DNA from: JAICMB01 sp035295125
GTDB taxonomy: Bacteria; Acidobacteriota; Terriglobia; Bryobacterales; Bryobacteraceae
Length of the DNA: 64,000 nt
Reading direction: 5' to 3'
Assembly (NCBI GenBank): GCA_035295125.1
Contig: DATGJP010000095.1
Location: forward strand, 186,001-250,000
Positions 1 through 8,507 of the stretch are shown here, one piece after another. The notes under the pieces were generated by a model, which saw only the letters and a list, made by a program, of their open reading frames with translations, had not been told where the DNA came from and made no database searches. The stretch's first letter is position 1. Every line of letters begins with the position of its first letter. A program made the position numbers and the translations under genes.

Positions 1-1515
1 TCGAACCGGCGTCGCGAGATTGCCGTTCGGCTGGCGCTCGGCGCGGGTCGTGCCCGCATCGTGAGGCAGCTCATGACAGAGACCGCGATCGTCGCGGTGA
101 CCGGCGGCATGCTGGCATTGGCTCTGGCGCGCTGGGGCAGCGGCGCACTCGTCCGAATGATCTCGACTGGAGAGACCCCCATTCCCCTGAATATCCATCC
201 GGACTGGAGAATCTTCGGCTTCACAACGGGTGTATCGCTGATCGCTGGAATCCTGTTCGGAGTAGCGCCCGCACTCCGCGGGACGCGGCTCGATCCGGCC
301 GCAAACCTCAAGGAGGGGTCGCGGAATGCGGGACGGTCCTCCCGCGCGCTCGATCGATTCCTGGTGGTCCTACAAGTCGGGTTCTCGGTCGTTCTGATTA
401 TGAGCGCGGGGCTCTTCGTGCGGACGGTCCAGAAACTGTGGAGGGTCAACGTGGGCTACGAGCGCGGCAACGTCCTGATGTTTTCAGTTGACACTAAGCT
501 CGGCGGTTACCCCGATCAGCGTGCGGGCATGGTCTATCGTGAGGTTCTCGACCGTCTCCGAACGCTGCCGGATGTACAGTCGGCCAGTGCGTCGATTGTT
601 CGACCTGTGGACGATAACTTCGATCTCGTAGACCGGGTCGATTACATCGATGGCCAACGCGTGCCGGAGGGCAGCGAGATCCATGTCTCCTGGAACTCGG
701 TCAGCCCGGGTTATTTCTCTACGGTTTCGACGCCTATCGTGCAGGGTCGTGATTTCGAATGGCGCGACACGGAGAACGCTCCGAAGGTTGTGATTGTCAG
801 TGAGACACTCGCGAAGTTCGCGTTCCCCCGGCAAAATCCGCTCGGACACAAGTTGGGCGACTCTGCCACCATCGTGGGGGTCGCCAAGGACACGCGCTAT
901 CACGGGCCGAGAGAAGCAATCAGCCCTGTCTTGTACTATCCGCTGTTCCAGCATGGGCATGAGCAGGAATACCACTGGGGATTTGTTTCCTACGAGCTGC
1001 GCTATCGCCTCGGGGCTGGTCTGCTCGCGCAAGCACGGCGCGAGGTGGCCGCGGTGGATCGCAACCTGCCCATCTTCCGCGCGAAGACACTGCAGGTGCA
1101 GGCGGAAGAATCGCTGCTTCGGGAACGGCTGCTTGCGACGCTTTCCGGCTTTTTCGGTGGGCTGGCGTTGTTGCTTTCCTGCATCGGTCTTTACGGGTTG
1201 ATGGCGTTTACCGTCGCCGTCCGGACAGCGGAGATCGGCATACGGGTGGCCCTGGGGTCGGGTCGCGCGAACATCCTTTGGCTGGTGCTGCGCGAGACGG
1301 CCGGTCTTGTCGTTTTGGGCGTACTCGCTGGAATGCCGTTTGCGATGTGGGCAGCACGATACGCAAAATCGCTGTTGTTCGGCGTCACCGCGAGTGATCC
1401 GCTGACTGCCATTGCAACGGCTGCGATTTTGATGACGGTGGCATTGGTTGCGGGATACGTTCCGGCGCGGCGCGCGCTGCGCGTGGATCCCATGGTGGCG
1501 CTACGTTGCGAGTAG
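1..1515 (+). CDS. ABC transporter permease of the duplicated orphan (ADOP, MacB/FtsX-like) type, 5' truncated by the window
   Basis: The reading frame is open from base 1, so the N-terminal half lies outside the window. The first visible residues (RREIAVRLALGAGRARIVRQ) are the cytoplasmic motif that precedes a transmembrane helix in MacB-like permeases. A second, periplasmic MacB_PCD-like domain follows (roughly residues 120-350 of the visible part). The C-terminal FtsX domain repeats the motif as 'AEIGIRVALGSGRANILWLV' and ends in PARRALRVDPMVALR, the usual end of this family. These proteins have two permease halves in one chain and no ATPase gene beside them. The substrate is unknown. Membrane location is clear from the hydrophobic segments; the transport role is inferred from the family. 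Confidence 0.9.
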   Translation, partial: SNRRREIAVRLALGAGRARIVRQLMTETAIVAVTGGMLALALARWGSGALVRMISTGETPIPLNIHPDWRIFGFTTGVSLIAGILFGVAPALRGTRLDPAANLKEGSRNAGRSSRALDRFLVVLQVGFSVVLIMSAGLFVRTVQKLWRVNVGYERGNVLMFSVDTKLGGYPDQRAGMVYREVLDRLRTLPDVQSASASIVRPVDDNFDLVDRVDYIDGQRVPEGSEIHVSWNSVSPGYFSTVSTPIVQGRDFEWRDTENAPKVVIVSETLAKFAFPRQNPLGHKLGDSATIVGVAKDTRYHGPREAISPVLYYPLFQHGHEQEYHWGFVSYELRYRLGAGLLAQARREVAAVDRNLPIFRAKTLQVQAEESLLRERLLATLSGFFGGLALLLSCIGLYGLMAFTVAVRTAEIGIRVALGSGRANILWLVLRETAGLVVLGVLAGMPFAMWAARYAKSLLFGVTASDPLTAIATAAILMTVALVAGYVPARRALRVDPMVALRCE

Positions 1516-1542
1516 CGGCGCATTTCGTGCTTTACTTCTTAC

Positions 1543-2346
1543 GTGAGCCTCATTGAGCAGATTCAGAACGCCCGTGTGTTCGATCTCGGTCAGCCTTACT
1601 TCATCGGGATGCCTCACTACCCGACGCATCCGCCATTCCTGTTTGGTTTGACGAAAAAGCACGGCGATTTGGTGGGTGAGGGCGGGGTCAGTTCGGCGGC
1701 CGACTCCATGGCTCTGGGGACGCATGTGGGGACTCACATTGATGCCTTGTGCCATTTTTCCTGCGGCGGTAAATTGCACGGTGGAACGGAAGTCGCGCCG
1801 GAGCAGGATTACGGGGGTGGACTGAAGAAGTTCTCGATCGATACCGTGGCGCCCATCTTCCGACGAGGCGTCTTCCTCGACATCGCGGGGCTGGAAGGAG
1901 TGGATGCCCTCCCCGCCGATTTCGCCATCACTCCCGCGCATCTCGAACGTGCGCAGGAAGCGCAATCGGTTGAGGTCCGAAAGGGTGATGTCGTGCTGTT
2001 GCGTACCGGTTGGGGATCCTTTTGGTCTGATGCGGCGCGCTATATCACGGGAGGACACGGCGCCAATCCGACCGGTCCAGGGCCGGAACTTGACGCGGCG
2101 CAGTGGCTGAGTGCTCGCGGTGTCTTCGCGGCCGGGTCGGACACGATTGCTTTCGAACGCGTTCCCTCCGGGATGCCGGTTCATGTCCATCTGTTGGTGG
2201 AGAGCGGCATACATATCATCGAAGCGCTCAACTTGGAGCAACTGGCGAAGGAACGCATCTACGAGTTCGGCTTCGTAGCAATTCCGATGAAGATTCGCGG
2301 AGCGACGGGGTCGCCGATCCGCCCGTTAGCGCTTGTGGAGAGTTAA
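1543..2346 (+). CDS. Cyclase-family metal-dependent hydrolase (kynurenine formamidase-like)
   Basis: The 267-residue product has the metal-binding signature of the cyclase family (PF04199): GTHVGTHIDALCH near residue 60, where the His and Asp residues bind zinc or manganese. It begins with the family's 'DLGQPYFIGMPHYP' strand. Relatives open cyclic or aryl amides such as N-formylkynurenine, or polyketide rings; the substrate here cannot be told from sequence. The GTG start at 1543 is the most upstream reasonable start, lies 27 bases after the permease stop and has no strong ribosome-binding site. It may be co-transcribed with the permease, but no tryptophan-catabolic gene lies nearby. Confidence 0.85.
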   Translation: MSLIEQIQNARVFDLGQPYFIGMPHYPTHPPFLFGLTKKHGDLVGEGGVSSAADSMALGTHVGTHIDALCHFSCGGKLHGGTEVAPEQDYGGGLKKFSIDTVAPIFRRGVFLDIAGLEGVDALPADFAITPAHLERAQEAQSVEVRKGDVVLLRTGWGSFWSDAARYITGGHGANPTGPGPELDAAQWLSARGVFAAGSDTIAFERVPSGMPVHVHLLVESGIHIIEALNLEQLAKERIYEFGFVAIPMKIRGATGSPIRPLALVES

Positions 2347-2361
2347 ACCGGTCCAGGTTCT

Positions 2362-2397
2362 GCCGCCTTCGGCGGCCTTAGGACAAGCTGAAGCTTG
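2362..2397. terminator. Two adjacent perfect inverted repeats between convergent genes
   Basis: GCCGCC-TTC-GGCGGC (2362-2376) is followed by CAAGCT-GA-AGCTTG (2384-2397). They sit between the stop of the cyclase gene (2346) and the stop of the permease on the other strand (2400). A bidirectional transcription stop is the simplest reading, although no T-run follows. Confidence 0.5.
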
Positions 2398-2399
2398 CG

Positions 2400-5126
2400 T
2401 TACTCCTGCCGCAGCACCACGACTGGATTGACCCGCGTCGAACGCCGCGCCGGAAGGTAGCATGCGAGGAAGGAGACCGCCGCGAGCAACAGAGGTGCGC
2501 CGACCAGCACCACCGGGTCGGAACTGCTGGTGCTGGTCACCGTTCCCACGCTGGCATTCATCGACGCGAGAAACCGCGTGCCCGACCATGCGCCCGCCAT
2601 CCCCACAACGGTTCCCGCAGTCACGAGCGACAGGCCTTCCTTCATCACCAGGGAGAGCACTTGCCGGGTCCTTGCCCCGAGCGCCATGCGAATGCCGATT
2701 TCACGGCTGCGCTGCACCACGGAATACGCGGTGACTCCCGCGATTCCGACGCATGCGAGCACGACTCCGAAAATTCCAATCAGGGCATACGTCCAGGCCG
2801 CCGACCGCAGCGGCGACATGAATTGATTGATTTGCTCAGCCATGCTTCGGCCGTTGAATGGGGTGACGCGATCGTCAATGGCGGCAATCTCGCGATGCAC
2901 CACGCTCAAAACGTCGGCGCCGGGAGCGCCACGCAGGAGCAGCGTGATTCCTTGAAGCGGGGGATGGCTGTAGTCGTATGGGTGCAGCGGAAAATAGACT
3001 GCCGGCAACGGTTTTCCAACCGTCAATCCATTGGCTACGTCGACCGCTACGCCCACCACCTGAAACGTCTGGCCACCCTCGCGCACCGTCGGACGATGAT
3101 CGAACGAACCCGGTATCACCTTCGACGGGGTGGCTTCACCGTTCCGAATCTCGATTGGCCGTCCAACAGGATCCGCAGCCCCCCACAATGCTGTCGCCAG
3201 GGTTTCGCTCACAACGACGGCGGTCGAGTTCGGCATTTCGTCTTCCGCGTGAAAACCGCGGCCAATGGAAACACGGATGCCTGCGGTTTCGAAGTAGCCT
3301 TTCCCCACGACATTCTTGTTTGCGGAAACGGTCAGATTTCCACCCGCCGGATCGGAGGTCAGCATCCTCGCGCCGGCCATCGAAACGGGGAGCGTCTCCG
3401 TCAGACTCGCGGACGTTACCGCCGGAAGCGCCCTCACGCGATTCAGAACTCTGTCGAAGAACACCGAGGCATGCGCGCTGTCATAGCCGTCGCGCGCCGG
3501 GTCGAGAGCGATCGAGTAGAGCCGTTCGGAATTGAAACCTGCCTGGACTCCAAGCGTGGTTTGAATGCCCAGCGACAGGACTCCGAGGAGGACCAGTAAC
3601 GTCAACGAGCCGGCGACCTGAGACACAATCAACAGGTTTCGAAGGCTGAGTCGACGCCGCGCGGCCATAAAATCTGTGTCCCCCTTTTTCAACGCGTCCA
3701 CGACATCCGCTTTCGTGGCCTGAAGAGCAGGCGCCAGTCCGAACACGACGCCAGTAACCAGGCAAAGAACGGCGGTGAGCAGCAGAACATGACCATCAGG
3801 ACGGAAATCGTACGCCACAGGCATCGGAAACGGCATTCTGACTTGCGAGCTGATGGTCATCAGCCAGCTTGAGCCGGCATACCCAAGAACTCCCGCAAGC
3901 ACGGCGAGAACCGTGCTCTCGGTCAGCAATTGGCGTATGAGTCGAATGCGGCTCGCTCCCAGAGAGAGCCGGATCGCGATCTCTTTCCGCCGCCGTGCGG
4001 CCCGCGCCAGCATCATGTTCGCGATATTCGCGCACGCGATCGCCATGATGAGAACAGCCATGATCGCCAGGAATGAAGTGAAGAAGGGGAGGTCCTGTTT
4101 ACGAAGCGGCAGCATCCTCCCGCCTTCGACGAGCAGCACGCGACGGTGACGCCGCACTGGATCCATGCGAACCTGCTCCGCTTCCAACTGGCTGGCCACA
4201 GTATCTAAAGCCGCTTCGGCGGCGGCGGTGCCGACTCCAGGCCGTAATCGGCCGACCACAAAAAACATGGACAGATCGTTGCGTTCGAGGCCATTGTCTG
4301 CCAGTTCGGGTGTGACCTTGCTGCCGGTTGAGACATGCATCCAGAGATCGGCCGGGAATAGCAGCGGGGAGGCGCCAAGGAATTCTTTGGGGGCGACGCC
4401 AATGATGGTGCAGGCATGGCCGTTCACCCGTAGGATCTTGCCAATGGCCGAAGAATCGTGGCTCAGGCGGTCGTGCCAGAAACGATAACTCACAACGATC
4501 TGCGGCATCGGGTCGCCTGCCTCATTGGCGGCGTCGAAGAGCGATCCCAATGCGGGATGCACGCCCAGCGTCGAAAAGTAGGTGGACGAGACCAGGTGCC
4601 CCCATGTCCGATCCGTGCTTCCCCCACCGATGGAGAGCGCGAACGGCACAGGCGCGGCATACGCCATGGTTGCTGAGAAGATTCCCGTCTGTCCGCGAAA
4701 CCGCTTGTAAGCCGGATATGAAACGGGCAATTCCAAAACGACCAGTTCTCGTGGACTCCGAACTGCCGGCAGGTCACGGAGCGCAATTCCATTCATCTCG
4801 CTAAAGGCGCATGTGGCGACGCATATGCCAAGGGTCAGGGAGATGAGCGCAACCAGGCTGAACCCCGGCGAGGAAACCAGCGACCGCACGCCGTAATGCA
4901 CGTCCTGTTGCAACTCCGAAAGGTGTTCCAGCGGGACGCGTACCGCGAAGTCGAGCAACAGCCGCAGTAGGCCCCAGTATCCGTGGTGTTTCCAGACGTC
5001 CTCGACGCTTTCCTCCGTGGCTCCGAGTATTTCGTCGCCGTAGACGTTTTTGAATTCGTGGGGATAGGCTCGTGCGATGGCGCGATAGACACGGAGGCCG
5101 AATGCAACGGGCCGCAGGTCAGGCAT
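2400..5126 (-). CDS. ADOP-type duplicated MacB/FtsX permease, full length
   Basis: The product has 908 residues and two permease units. The cytoplasmic N-terminal region holds an 'AYPHEFKNVYGDE' stretch, seen at the front of Acidobacterial orphan permeases, then QDVHYGVRSLVSSPGF, the first transmembrane helix and a MacB_PCD-like periplasmic domain. RRKEIAIRLSLGASRIRLIR marks the first FtsX domain near the middle, and SREIGIRMALGARTRQVLSL the second. The C-terminus PARRSTRVNPVVVLRQE is typical. I chose the ATG at 5126 over an upstream in-frame ATG at 5150 because it overlaps the PadR stop as ATGCCTGA, a coupled arrangement. No ATPase gene accompanies it. The PadR gene upstream is its probable regulator. 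Confidence 0.93.
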   Translation of the reverse strand: MPDLRPVAFGLRVYRAIARAYPHEFKNVYGDEILGATEESVEDVWKHHGYWGLLRLLLDFAVRVPLEHLSELQQDVHYGVRSLVSSPGFSLVALISLTLGICVATCAFSEMNGIALRDLPAVRSPRELVVLELPVSYPAYKRFRGQTGIFSATMAYAAPVPFALSIGGGSTDRTWGHLVSSTYFSTLGVHPALGSLFDAANEAGDPMPQIVVSYRFWHDRLSHDSSAIGKILRVNGHACTIIGVAPKEFLGASPLLFPADLWMHVSTGSKVTPELADNGLERNDLSMFFVVGRLRPGVGTAAAEAALDTVASQLEAEQVRMDPVRRHRRVLLVEGGRMLPLRKQDLPFFTSFLAIMAVLIMAIACANIANMMLARAARRRKEIAIRLSLGASRIRLIRQLLTESTVLAVLAGVLGYAGSSWLMTISSQVRMPFPMPVAYDFRPDGHVLLLTAVLCLVTGVVFGLAPALQATKADVVDALKKGDTDFMAARRRLSLRNLLIVSQVAGSLTLLVLLGVLSLGIQTTLGVQAGFNSERLYSIALDPARDGYDSAHASVFFDRVLNRVRALPAVTSASLTETLPVSMAGARMLTSDPAGGNLTVSANKNVVGKGYFETAGIRVSIGRGFHAEDEMPNSTAVVVSETLATALWGAADPVGRPIEIRNGEATPSKVIPGSFDHRPTVREGGQTFQVVGVAVDVANGLTVGKPLPAVYFPLHPYDYSHPPLQGITLLLRGAPGADVLSVVHREIAAIDDRVTPFNGRSMAEQINQFMSPLRSAAWTYALIGIFGVVLACVGIAGVTAYSVVQRSREIGIRMALGARTRQVLSLVMKEGLSLVTAGTVVGMAGAWSGTRFLASMNASVGTVTSTSSSDPVVLVGAPLLLAAVSFLACYLPARRSTRVNPVVVLRQE

Positions 5127-5487
5127 CGGCCTTCCGCTCCCGCAAGCCACGCTTGGAATGGGCCGCTTTCACGAGGTCTTCCAGCCGGGAACATTCGGCC
5201 TCCAGGACACGGCGTCCGAGCGCGGTCAGCCGGTAGTAGCGGCGTCTCGAATCGTCGAGCTCCGGCGCCGGCCGGCTATCAGACGACTCGATCAGATCTT
5301 CTTCGGTCAAACGTTTGATGGTGCCGTACAGTGTTGGCGGCCACAGGCGAACTTTGCCGCCGGTGCGCTCGAGCACGTCCTGCATGATTCCGTAGCCATG
5401 CTGCGGTTGATCGGAGAGAGAAAGGAGCACGTGAAACCAGTGCGGTTTTAGCGGAAGGAACTCCTCGGCGGCACGTTTATGAGGCAT
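5119..5487 (-). CDS. PadR family transcriptional regulator
   Basis: This 122-residue winged-helix protein carries the PadR hallmarks: a first helix with FHVLLSLSDQPQHGYGIMQ, the recognition helix region LWPPTLYGTIKRLTEEDLIE, and a wing with RRRYYRLTALGRRVLEAE. A C-terminal helix probably mediates dimerisation. Its stop codon lies inside the start of the downstream permease gene, so the two are one transcription unit. The promoter in front contains an 18-bp near-palindrome over the -10 box, consistent with autoregulation. The inducing ligand is unknown. PadR next to an ADOP permease is a common Acidobacterial gene pair. Confidence 0.93.
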   Translation of the reverse strand: MPHKRAAEEFLPLKPHWFHVLLSLSDQPQHGYGIMQDVLERTGGKVRLWPPTLYGTIKRLTEEDLIESSDSRPAPELDDSRRRYYRLTALGRRVLEAECSRLEDLVKAAHSKRGLRERKADA

Positions 5488-5496
5488 GTGGTTCTA

Positions 5497-5530
5497 TTGA
5501 GAATATATACTCAACAGTACCGATAGTCAA
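5497..5530 (-). promoter_or_regulatory. sigma70-like promoter with overlapping palindromic operator for the padR-permease unit
   Basis: On the minus strand TTGACT (5530-5525), a 17-base spacer and TATATT (5507-5502) form a near-consensus promoter. The palindrome TTGAGAATATATACTCAA (5497-5514) covers the -10 box, with 16 of 18 positions symmetric. The PadR ATG lies only about 10 bases further, so the leader is very short and I see no ribosome-binding site. The palindrome is the likely PadR operator. Confidence 0.65.
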
Positions 5531-5549
5531 TTGATGACGACAAACAGTT

Positions 5550-5684
5550 TCACGGCTCGTTCACGCGCGCTCCATCGAGGGCGGGAGCACGTTCATACAA
5601 TCCCGCCGCTTCCTCGTGATGGCCCGCTTTGGCGCTCTCGCAAGCCTCTCGCGACAGCCTTTCGGCGTCGGATTCCGGGCTCAT
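5550..5684 (-). CDS. Possible 44-residue protein with a single TPR-like helix pair
   Basis: The ATG at 5684 has GGAAGG nine bases upstream. The product starts MSPESDAERLSREACESAKA and continues with GHHEEAAGLYERA, which reads like one tetratricopeptide hairpin. It starts 17 bases after the stop of the small secreted protein upstream, so both could share a transcript. It could be a genuine small gene or the remnant of a longer TPR protein. Nothing in it indicates a specific function. Confidence 0.35.
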   Translation of the reverse strand: MSPESDAERLSREACESAKAGHHEEAAGLYERAPALDGARVNEP

Positions 5685-5701
5685 AAAATAAGGCCTTCCG
5701 T

Positions 5702-5971
5702 TTACCTCACCAGCCTGCCATCGCGAATCTTGATCCTGTCGTCTTTCTTGGCCTCGATTTTGCTTCCCGGAATCGCAAACGAGCAAAACGAAGCCCCGCA
5801 TAGGCCGTACATCGTCGTCTTGGCTTTGATCGTGTAATTCGAGATGCTGAGCTTCCCTTCGCTCTGTACCCGGAGTTTGTACGTCCGGCGATCCTCGTTC
5901 ACCACGTCCGTCGCCAGGGCCGACCCAATGGTCGACAGAATCAGGCCTCCGACTATGATCGTCTTCTTCAT
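5702..5971 (-). CDS. Small secreted protein of unknown function
   Basis: The 89-residue product begins MKKTIIVGGLILSTIGSALA, a typical Sec signal peptide, with predicted cleavage near residue 20. The mature part of about 70 residues is basic and beta-rich and includes two Cys (GLCGASFC) that could form a disulfide in the periplasm. An AGGAGG sequence lies 12 bases before the ATG, which supports translation. I do not recognise the family. It stands between the PadR unit and a secreted hydrolase on the same strand. Confidence 0.65.
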   Translation of the reverse strand: MKKTIIVGGLILSTIGSALATDVVNEDRRTYKLRVQSEGKLSISNYTIKAKTTMYGLCGASFCSFAIPGSKIEAKKDDRIKIRDGRLVR

Positions 5972-6063
5972 GTGTACTCACTGCCTCCTGATGGGGAAAG
6001 CGTGGTACGAGCGAAGAATTAGCAAAGGATTTTGGAATGTCCGATCCGCGGGCGGATGCCGTC

Positions 6064-6879
6064 TCACCTGGCGCAATGCTGGTTGAGAAACCGGAAGACG
6101 TCGTCGGCCCAGACGGATGCACCGAAATACCCGAGCGTGTGGCCGTCCATTGTGGACTTGCCAAACGGCGGATAAATCTTAACCTCGTATGTCTTGTTCG
6201 CTTGTTTCATTACTTCCGACAGAACCCTGCTCGGCGAGAGGTTGAAGTCGTTTGCAGCCTGGAAAAAGAAAATGGGCGTATTTGCATTTTGAACCGCACG
6301 AGTCATACGCGATTGCAGTTCCGGTGCCAGTTTCCAACTTTGAGCGCCTGCTGCCGACGCTACCGCGGCACAGTAATTCCCTTTTTCAGCGCCAAGCACG
6401 GACTCGATGCCCCCAAAGGAGTTCCCGGCCACTGCAACACGATTCGTCTCCACGAAGGACTGCTTTCGTAGCCATGCCAGCGCCGACAATTGATCCTGCA
6501 AATGGTCGGTCTCGAGCAGGCGGACCATCGTCGCGACGCCCGCCGGCATACCTCCACTCTTCTCCGCCCGATCGATTTCATCGCCGATGTAGGGGCCTGC
6601 CGAGGCGCTCAAACCCTGACCGCGGCGGTAAGGCCCGAGGAATACCCATCCATGGCTCGCAAATACGGGTCCGAGGACATCGAATGCCTCCTTGCTGATC
6701 ATGCCCTTGGCACTTCCGTGGTTATAAACGACAGCGGGGAACGGCCCTTTCCCTTCGGGCTTGTACAACACTGCGTGCAGTGTGACCGTCCCGCTCGGAA
6801 ACGTCACAATGTCGGAGGCAGAGAGTCCCGCGTGCGCGAGGAACAACCAGAGGACCACTAAGAACCGGCGTTTTGGCAT
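6064..6879 (-). CDS. Secreted alpha/beta hydrolase, dienelactone hydrolase-like
   Basis: The 271-residue product starts MPKRRFLVVLWLFLAHAGLS, a signal peptide; this is the reason for preferring the ATG at 6879 to the GTG at 6900. The fold markers are visible: an oxyanion-hole strand 'FPAVVYNHGS', the nucleophile elbow GNSFGG (Ser near residue 147) and a late DGHTLGY that supplies the catalytic His. The overall pattern matches the dienelactone hydrolase group, which cleaves esters or lactones. The natural substrate is unknown. It is followed closely by a zinc-ribbon gene upstream on the same strand. Confidence 0.82.
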   Translation of the reverse strand: MPKRRFLVVLWLFLAHAGLSASDIVTFPSGTVTLHAVLYKPEGKGPFPAVVYNHGSAKGMISKEAFDVLGPVFASHGWVFLGPYRRGQGLSASAGPYIGDEIDRAEKSGGMPAGVATMVRLLETDHLQDQLSALAWLRKQSFVETNRVAVAGNSFGGIESVLGAEKGNYCAAVASAAGAQSWKLAPELQSRMTRAVQNANTPIFFFQAANDFNLSPSRVLSEVMKQANKTYEVKIYPPFGKSTMDGHTLGYFGASVWADDVFRFLNQHCAR

Positions 6880-6909
6880 TCTTGACCGACTGTACCTCAC
6901 ACGATCTGT

Positions 6910-7152
6910 TTAAACACACGGCGCGATTCGGTGATCCGGCCGCCGGGCGTATGATTCCAGAAAACCACAGGAGATACAACGGTAGCTCAGGACCGGGTAC
7001 CTGGCTTTCTCTGAGATCTTCATCCCCACCCACTGGCTTTGCTCATGAACGCCTTCCATCCAATAAATGTCGGCATATAAACGGTCGCACACGAATCCGA
7101 TTTCCATGCGGCCCTGACACTTCGGACATTCCAGTTCGCTTGGGCTTTCCAT
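6910..7152 (-). CDS. Small zinc-ribbon protein
   Basis: This 80-residue cytosolic protein has two Cys pairs, CPKC near residue 9 and CISC near residue 59, spaced as in a zinc ribbon. The pattern 'CPKCQGRMEIGFVCDR ... YRCISCGFLESYA' matches the small PF20097-like zinc-ribbon family, in which the last strand runs CxxCGFLESYA. Members are thought to bind zinc, but no defined activity is known to me. It lies 15 bases downstream of the sugar-binding lipoprotein gene and may be co-transcribed with it. Confidence 0.72.
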   Translation of the reverse strand: MESPSELECPKCQGRMEIGFVCDRLYADIYWMEGVHEQSQWVGMKISEKARYPVLSYRCISCGFLESYARRPDHRIAPCV

Positions 7153-7167
7153 CTCGTCAGATGCCGC

Positions 7168-8157
7168 CTATGTTTTGGAATTCGCCGTGGCCGTCGCACT
7201 TGCCTTCAGGAACTCGTCCACATTGTTTTTGTCAATCAAAGTCGTGCCCGTATCGACAAAGACCGGCAGCGTCGAAAACGAATTGACGCCGCCAGCAGGC
7301 GCCGCGAGTTTACTGTGGTGCGCGTCATCGAGCATCTTGAGCCCGAAGTATGCCATCGTATAGGGCTTCTGCGCGATGGTCGCGGCAATGACACCCTTCT
7401 GAATCCAATCGAGCGTGTCCTTGTCGGTATCCATGGCGACCACGGTTTTCCCGGTGATGTGTTTGCGGTTGAGCACGTCTGCGACTTCCTTGCAGGCAAT
7501 GGCTTCGAGACACACGAAACCATCCGCCTTCACTTTGTCCTTCTCGACCATCGCTTCCGTCGAGTCGAAGGCCACGCGGGGATCGCCTTTAATGTCGATA
7601 ATCTGCGCGATGTGTATGCCCGGGCTTTCGGCAAACGCATCGCGATATCCATGCAGGCGTTCTTCGAGATTCAGTTGTCCTGGCATGGTGTAGACGACAA
7701 CTTCGCCCTTCTTTCCAAGAAGCTTCGCCACAAGATGGCCACCCGCAAATCCTGCTTGATAGTTATTGGTTCCGATGAAGAACAGGCGCTTGCTCGCGGG
7801 CGCGTCCGAATCGATTGCAATCACCGGCACTCCCTGCCCGGCGGCCGCGTCGATATCGGGCCGCAGGAGATTCGCATCGGCGGCCGAAACGAGAATCCCC
7901 GCCGGTTTCTTGCCGAGAACATTTTGAAATGCAGCATGTTCCGCGGCCGGATCGTAGCCGTCCGGACCTGCAACCTCAGCAAGCACACCGACATCCTTCG
8001 CGGCGCGCGCCAAGCCGGCTGCCGACGTCTGCCAGTAGGGGACATTTACATTAACGGTTACCAGGTAGTATTTCTCGTTTGGATCATGCCTGGAACCGCT
8101 ACAAGAGGCAAGTGTGCAGGCGCACACACCTAGGGCCAGCAGGTACCGTAGTTTCAT
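7168..8157 (-). CDS. Periplasmic sugar-binding lipoprotein (ribose/xylose-type ABC substrate-binding protein)
   Basis: The 329-residue product starts MKLRYLLALGVCACTLASC, a signal peptide ending in a lipobox with the acylated Cys at residue 19. It then shows the two-lobed Peripla_BP_4 fold: 'KYYLVTVNVNVPYWQTSAAG', the strand KKPAGILVSAADA, the linker VPVIAIDSDAP and a C-terminal lobe with KTVVAMDTDKDTLDWIQKG. Such proteins bind a sugar or related ligand for an ABC importer or a sensor. No ATPase or permease gene is adjacent, so it is an orphan here. The ATG at 8157 has GAGGAG upstream, inside a hairpin described separately. Confidence 0.87.
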   Translation of the reverse strand: MKLRYLLALGVCACTLASCSGSRHDPNEKYYLVTVNVNVPYWQTSAAGLARAAKDVGVLAEVAGPDGYDPAAEHAAFQNVLGKKPAGILVSAADANLLRPDIDAAAGQGVPVIAIDSDAPASKRLFFIGTNNYQAGFAGGHLVAKLLGKKGEVVVYTMPGQLNLEERLHGYRDAFAESPGIHIAQIIDIKGDPRVAFDSTEAMVEKDKVKADGFVCLEAIACKEVADVLNRKHITGKTVVAMDTDKDTLDWIQKGVIAATIAQKPYTMAYFGLKMLDDAHHSKLAAPAGGVNSFSTLPVFVDTGTTLIDKNNVDEFLKASATATANSKT

Positions 8158-8162
8158 GAGTT

Positions 8163-8198
8163 CGCTCCTCGCACGCAAGAATTATATTGCGAGGAGCG
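8163..8198 (-). promoter_or_regulatory. 5' leader hairpin that contains the Shine-Dalgarno of the sugar-binding protein gene
   Basis: CGCTCCTCGCA (8163-8173) and TGCGAGGAGCG (8188-8198) are perfect 11-bp inverted copies with a 14-base AT-rich loop. In the minus-strand transcript the 3' arm carries the GAGGAG that precedes the ATG at 8157, so folding would hide the ribosome-binding site. A T-run lies on the wrong side for a terminator of the upstream YtxH gene. Confidence 0.55.
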
Positions 8199-8231
8199 AG
8201 TTAATAAAAAAACGTGGCAATCGCCAGCCTT

Positions 8232-8507
8232 CTACATCCGCTGCACCTGGCGCTGAAAATCCTTCATGCGATCGGCTGTGTTGCCGATTGCATCCGCGAC
8301 TTTTTGCTTCTGACTGCTCACGCTCTGCATGCCGCGGTCCAGGAGGTCCGAAGCGTTGTCCTTCAGTTGCTGACCTTGTTTCACCAGGTAGTCGGTGCCC
8401 TGGTTAGCCTTGTCGGCGATATACTTGCGTGATTCCGGCCCGGATTTTGGAGCAAACAAAATGCCAACCGTTACGCCAATTCCAAAACCAAGAAGAAAGT
8501 TGCCCAT
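8232..8507 (-). CDS. YtxH domain-containing protein
   Basis: The 91-residue product begins MGNFLLGFGIGVTVGILFAP followed by KSGPESRKYI, the classic YtxH (PF12732) start: a glycine-rich membrane-anchoring helix and then a long amphipathic coiled helix (KANQGTDYLVKQGQQLKDNA). YtxH proteins are small, usually envelope-associated, and often stress-induced; the biochemical role is unclear. A GGGGA sequence lies upstream of this ATG. An upstream in-frame start at 8558 would add an unrelated basic leader, so I rejected it. The gene is divergent from the ceramidase-like gene. Confidence 0.8.
   Translation of the reverse strand: MGNFLLGFGIGVTVGILFAPKSGPESRKYIADKANQGTDYLVKQGQQLKDNASDLLDRGMQSVSSQKQKVADAIGNTADRMKDFQRQVQRM

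Noticed and set aside
8163..8198. Rho-independent terminator for the YtxH gene
   Set aside because: The T-run lies before the hairpin on the minus strand, not after it, so it reads better as a leader structure of the next gene.
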